Assembly (NCBI GenBank): GCA_036821485.1
Contig: DAISJM010000055.1
Coordinates: 1 to 17,871, forward strand
Direction of reading: 5' to 3'
From: DAISJM01 sp036821485
GTDB lineage: Bacteria > Verrucomicrobiota > Kiritimatiellia > CAIQIC01 > JAGNIJ01
DNA: 17,871 bases
Below are positions 14,855-17,871 of the stretch, piece by piece. Position numbers and translations under genes: made by a program. The notes below the pieces were generated by a model that did not search any database, was not told the origin of the DNA, and was given only the letters and a program-made list of their open reading frames with translations. Position 1 is the first letter of the stretch. The number at the start of each line of letters is the position of its first letter.

Positions 14855-14936
14855 CGGGTATCCTGAGGCGGAAAGAATAGCGGAAGGGGTTGTGAAAGGC
14901 AGCGCTTTTTTGAGGGATGGGATTTGCGAAAAAGTG

Positions 14937-14966
14937 AAAGCCTACGTACCGGGGTACGTAGGCTTT
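14937..14966 (-). terminator. Perfect 13-bp stem-loop, probable terminator or operator
   Basis: AAAGCCTACGTAC (14937-14949) and GTACGTAGGCTTT (14954-14966) are exact inverted repeats around a 4-base loop. On the minus strand the stem ends in GGCTTT and is followed by CACTTTTTCGC, a terminator-like arrangement for transcripts coming from the response-regulator side. It lies about 200 bases beyond that gene's stop and 83 bases before the asnS start, so an operator or attenuator role for asnS is also possible. Confidence 0.5.
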
Positions 14967-15139
14967 GCACTGTCAACCGGCAGCCCTCTGTGAGACATTC
15001 CCTTTTCCCCACAGCAACCCTGAAACCCTGACTGCGCCAGATACCCGCTCACACCTGCCGGCCAAAGAGTTGTTCACCACTTTGAACGCACATAGGTTGC
15101 CACAGACCTCGTGCGCTGTCTGTCGGTGAAAGCGCCATT

Positions 15140-15163
15140 TCTTGCAGGATTTTCCCTACAAGA
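15140..15163 (-). terminator. Stem-loop just after the response-regulator stop
   Basis: On the minus strand TCTTGTAGG pairs with CCTGCAAGA over 9 bp, including one G-U wobble, around a 6-base loop. It begins 3 bases after the stop codon. The downstream sequence is AATGGCGC with no T-run, so it may be a 3' stabilising hairpin or a weak terminator. Confidence 0.4.
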
Positions 15164-15166
15164 TGG

Positions 15167-15799
15167 TCACTCGATGAGGCCGGCTTCGAGGGTGAACCGG
15201 ATGAGATCGGCTTTGCTGGCGAGTTGGAGTTTCTCCATCACGCGGGCGCGGTAAGTGGTTACGCTCTTCTCACTTACGCCGAGCTGATAGGCGATTTCCT
15301 TTACGGCGAGGCCGCTGCCGAGCATGATCAAGACCTCGAATTCGCGTTGAGAGAGCGATTCCAGGGAGCCCTTGCGCTTGCCGCGCTTGAGGTGGCCGAC
15401 AAGTTTGGAGGCCATGGTGGAGGATATGAACGTGCTGCCTCCGTGGACGGTGCGGACGGCTTGCAGCAGTTCCTCGAAGGGCGCGCCTTTGACCACGAAT
15501 CCGTCAGCGCCACTTTCGAGCGCATGAATGGCGTAGCGTACATGGTCGTACATGGTGAGCACCACGACCTTGCAGCGCGATATGGCCTCTTTGACTTGCC
15601 GAAGTACGGCCAGACCGTTTGCATCAGGGAGCTTCATGTCCAGAATGATGACATCGGGACTGGCCCCTTTGAGGCTGTCCATCAGTTCCTTGGCGCTTCC
15701 AGCCTCGGAGATTACCTTCACGTCATCGCACGTGCCGAACTTACTGCGCAGACCCTCTCTCAGCATGGCGTGATCATCGACCAGCATGAGCTTGATCAT
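15167..15799 (-). CDS. NarL/FixJ-family response regulator
   Basis: A DNA-binding output protein of a two-component system. The 210-residue product has a receiver domain (about 1-120) with acidic D8-D9, phosphoacceptor D54 in IILDMKLPD, T82 and K104 in the conserved switch positions. A LuxR-type helix-turn-helix follows (about 147-205) with LSQREFEVLIMLGSGLAVKEIA and VSEKSVTTYRARVMEKL. Its ATG overlaps the kinase TGA by four bases (ATGA), so the two are coupled and almost certainly partners. The target genes are unknown; nothing adjacent is an obvious regulon member. A stem-loop follows the stop. Confidence 0.95.
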   Translation of the reverse strand: MIKLMLVDDHAMLREGLRSKFGTCDDVKVISEAGSAKELMDSLKGASPDVIILDMKLPDANGLAVLRQVKEAISRCKVVVLTMYDHVRYAIHALESGADGFVVKGAPFEELLQAVRTVHGGSTFISSTMASKLVGHLKRGKRKGSLESLSQREFEVLIMLGSGLAVKEIAYQLGVSEKSVTTYRARVMEKLQLASKADLIRFTLEAGLIE

Positions 15800-17871
15800 G
15801 GTGCAGATTTCTCCTTGTCAGCCTTTGCGACTGGTACCTGAGCTTTGATGCACGTTCCTTTGCCGTGAACGGAAGAGACGTCCAGTGTCCCGCCGCAGCG
15901 GAAAAGTCTCTCTCTCATACCGACGAACCCGATTCCCTTGGTGCTGTCCAACTCGGTGGTATCGAATCCGCTGCCGTCGTCCTCGATGACCATGAGAACA
16001 CCGTCATTGCTGGATTCCATACGTACCGTGACGGTCTTTGCATTCGAGTGCTTGGCTGCATTCGTCAGGGCTTCCTGAAGCACGCGATAGAGAGCGGCAT
16101 CCGTGGTCTTCTCAAGGTAAAGGTCAGGCCCCTCGTGTGTGAAGGACGTCTGAATGCCGGAACTCTCGCTGAACTCCTCCACGAGAGTCTCGAGGGCTAC
16201 CCGGAGGCCCAGATCATCGAGGATGGGCGGCCGCAATGAGACCGCGAGTCTCCGCACGGAGGCGAGCGCCTCGTCCAGCCGCTGCACGGCGCTATCGATG
16301 CTCTTGAGGGAATTTGGATCGTAAGCGGTGACGGAGCCGAGTTCCAGGCGTGTCAGTGTCAGCAACTGGCCCAAGTGGTCGTGAAGCAGGGCGCTGAGTT
16401 CCTTGCGCTCATTCTCCTGGACCTCCAGCAGGCGCGTGGCGAATTCGCGACGTTCGGCCTCGATCTTCTGTGTCTCGGAGATGTCACGGATAATGACCAT
16501 GACGGCCGGTCGGCCTTTCCAATCCGTGCGGGCAGCAGAGATTTCTATCGGTATCCGGGCGCCGTCCTTTCGAACGCCGATGGCTTCGTACCGGTTCGGA
16601 ACCCCCTTGCCGGCGAGCCGGTCGTGGTACCTCTCCATCAGCACGGCGACATATTCGGGAGCGATGATGCGTGGAATTTCGATCTGCAGAAGTTCTTCGT
16701 TTCCATAGCCCATCATCCGGACGGCCTGTGGATTGGCGTAGACGATCTTCTTCTCGCAGAGGATGAGAATGCTGTCCACGGCGTTTTCGGCGAGGGCGCG
16801 GAAGTTGGCCTCGTTTTCGCGAACGGCAAGCTCCATTTGCCGGCGGTGGGTGACGTCGCGCGAGAAGCCGATCACGGCGGTCACCTTGCCGTCCGCGTTC
16901 TTGACCGGAATGAGACGGCTTTCGATCCAGACATTGGATCTGCGGAGAAGTTCGGGCACCTCGGCAAAGAGAGGTTGTCCGGTGTCGCAAACCTGTTGAA
17001 TGGATTGCTTGTGACGGGCGGCGACCTCGGGAGGGAAGAGCTCTTCCTGCTGTTTGCCGGCGAGCTCATCGAGGGACATGCCAAACTGCTGCAGCCCGAG
17101 CGAATTGGCGTAGAGCACGCGTCCGTCCGGCGCACACAAGTAGATCATGTCCGGTGCGCCCTCGGTCAACGAGCGATAGCGCGCCTCGCTGTCGCGCAGC
17201 GCCTGTTCCGTGGCTTTGCGGTTCGTGATATCCCGGATAATGCCAACGACATATTTCTCGCCATTCTTGTCGGCGTAGAGGGTCTTCTTGGTGACGATCG
17301 TGCGTGTCTGCCCGGCCGCGTCCGTGATGATTTCCTCGTTGGTGTTTTCCTTGCCCGTAGCCAGCAGCTCCTCGTCCTTCTTCCAGAAGACTTCCACCTC
17401 GTTGCGCGGGAAGAAGTCGTAGTCGGTCTTGCCGATGATGGACTCGCGCGGGCGGTTGACCAGCCGGCTGTGGGCGTCGTTGACCAGGACAAACCGGTGC
17501 TGCGAGTCCTTGACGAAAATGGGGTCGGCGATGGCGTTGATGATCGTGTTGAGATACTCGCGCGATTCCAGAATAGCCTGTTCCGTGGTCTTGCGATCGG
17601 TGATATCCTCCATCACGCCATCGAGCCACAGGATGTTGCCCGCCTCGTCCCGTTTGGCGCGCGCTGAAATGGAAGCCCAGATGAGCTTGCCATCCTTGCG
17701 CCTGAGGCGTGTTTCGCGATTCCGGATGAAGGAATTGGCGCGAATTTCCTTCAATACCTGGGTGCGCTCTTCCGGATCCGCATACAGGTCGCACAGGTTC
17801 ACGCTGCGGAGTTCTTCCACCGAGTCATAACCGAGGATGCGTGCGTGTGCGGAATTGAGGTTGATGAAATG
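15796..17871 (-). CDS. Multi-PAS sensor histidine kinase, HisKA_3 type (5' partial)
   Basis: Sensor partner of the response regulator just downstream. The frame is open to the right edge: the 17 codons from 17871 (HFINLNSAHARILGYDS) continue the first PAS domain, so the GTG at 17820 is not the start and the N-terminus lies outside. Visible are one partial and three complete PAS domains, each closed by a D-I/V-[ST]-x-x-[RQ] linker (numbering from 17820: about 71, 196, 321 and 445). They are followed by a HisKA_3 dimerisation domain with the phospho-acceptor H480 in ALLHDHLGQ, and a HATPase domain with EALTNAAKHS, DDGSGFD and GIGFVGMRERL. No membrane helix is visible in this part, so sensing may be cytoplasmic, or the missing N-terminus may hold a membrane domain. 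The ligand is unknown. Confidence 0.93.
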   Translation of the reverse strand, partial: HFINLNSAHARILGYDSVEELRSVNLCDLYADPEERTQVLKEIRANSFIRNRETRLRRKDGKLIWASISARAKRDEAGNILWLDGVMEDITDRKTTEQAILESREYLNTIINAIADPIFVKDSQHRFVLVNDAHSRLVNRPRESIIGKTDYDFFPRNEVEVFWKKDEELLATGKENTNEEIITDAAGQTRTIVTKKTLYADKNGEKYVVGIIRDITNRKATEQALRDSEARYRSLTEGAPDMIYLCAPDGRVLYANSLGLQQFGMSLDELAGKQQEELFPPEVAARHKQSIQQVCDTGQPLFAEVPELLRRSNVWIESRLIPVKNADGKVTAVIGFSRDVTHRRQMELAVRENEANFRALAENAVDSILILCEKKIVYANPQAVRMMGYGNEELLQIEIPRIIAPEYVAVLMERYHDRLAGKGVPNRYEAIGVRKDGARIPIEISAARTDWKGRPAVMVIIRDISETQKIEAERREFATRLLEVQENERKELSALLHDHLGQLLTLTRLELGSVTAYDPNSLKSIDSAVQRLDEALASVRRLAVSLRPPILDDLGLRVALETLVEEFSESSGIQTSFTHEGPDLYLEKTTDAALYRVLQEALTNAAKHSNAKTVTVRMESSNDGVLMVIEDDGSGFDTTELDSTKGIGFVGMRERLFRCGGTLDVSSVHGKGTCIKAQVPVAKADKEKSAP

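Larger units (their letters stand above)
14855..15166. other. Gene-free region between asnS and the response regulator
   Basis: These 312 bases hold the asnS leader and promoter and the 3' region of the two-component operon, both reading leftward. I see no plausible gene and no tRNA. Two stem-loops stand out (14937-14966 and 15140-15163). A perfect TTGACA hexamer is on the minus strand at 14971-14976, but no -10 box sits at proper distance from it. The rest is featureless to my reading. Confidence 0.6.

Noticed and set aside
14967..15139. Possible tRNA or small RNA gene between asnS and the response regulator
   Set aside because: No T-loop GGTTCRA-type box, no acceptor pairing, and no known RNA consensus recognised on either strand.
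14937..15163. The two inverted repeats, both with CCTAC/GTAGG cores, as a shared operator for the NarL-type regulator
   Set aside because: The half-sites point away from the centre in one repeat and toward it in the other, and loop sizes differ; no evidence that they are the same site.
16375..17667. 430-residue plus-strand open frame antisense to the histidine kinase
   Set aside because: Shadow of the kinase reading frame; no family motif and no ribosome binding site.

Overview
The window reads as a bacterial chromosome segment of moderately high G+C, most likely from the PVC superphylum (Verrucomicrobia or Kiritimatiellota-like). This placement is inferred. It rests on the fused glycosyltransferase-TPR proteins carrying the LNNLAW / LDTLAAA C-terminal module, and on core genes whose sequences are clearly bacterial but not typical of Proteobacteria or Firmicutes. 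No 16S rRNA or tRNA gene is visible to settle it.

Layout. (1) 2-4361: two convergent genes for large membrane proteins, each a GT-C type glycosyltransferase domain followed by TPRs. The first runs in from the left edge. (2) 4362-4824: a stretch of about 460 bp without a gene, containing a weak candidate promoter. (3) 4825-12798: one tightly packed plus-strand run of translation, secretion and nucleic-acid housekeeping genes: rpmE, [terminator], prfA, prmC, a membrane-anchored CxxCxGxG zinc protein, ffh, rpsP, khpA, trmD, rplS, rnhB, yraN and a lytic transglycosylase. Several junctions overlap by 1-4 bases (TGATG or GTGA), so translational coupling is likely. (4) 12805-14854: a minus-strand pair, asnS followed by a TIGR00725/LOG-family gene, convergent with the transglycosylase. 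(5) 14855-15166: a gene-free stretch with two clear stem-loops. (6) 15167-17871: a minus-strand two-component operon, a multi-PAS HisKA_3 histidine kinase (cut by the right edge) overlapping a NarL/FixJ response regulator by four bases.

How it fits together. RF1 (prfA) is the substrate of PrmC. Ffh is the SRP GTPase. bS16, bL19, bL31, TrmD and KhpA belong to ribosome and tRNA function. The usual rpsP-khpA-rimM-trmD-rplS order is kept except that rimM is absent. The least explained item is the 135-residue protein between prmC and ffh: one N-terminal membrane segment plus four DnaJ-type CxxCxGxG zinc motifs and no J domain. Other items worth a second look are a DTDGR motif in Ffh where DTAGR is expected, a helical insertion of about 70 residues in AsnRS, and a perfect 13-bp inverted repeat upstream of asnS. 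I see no mobile element, CRISPR array, phage gene or obvious defence system.
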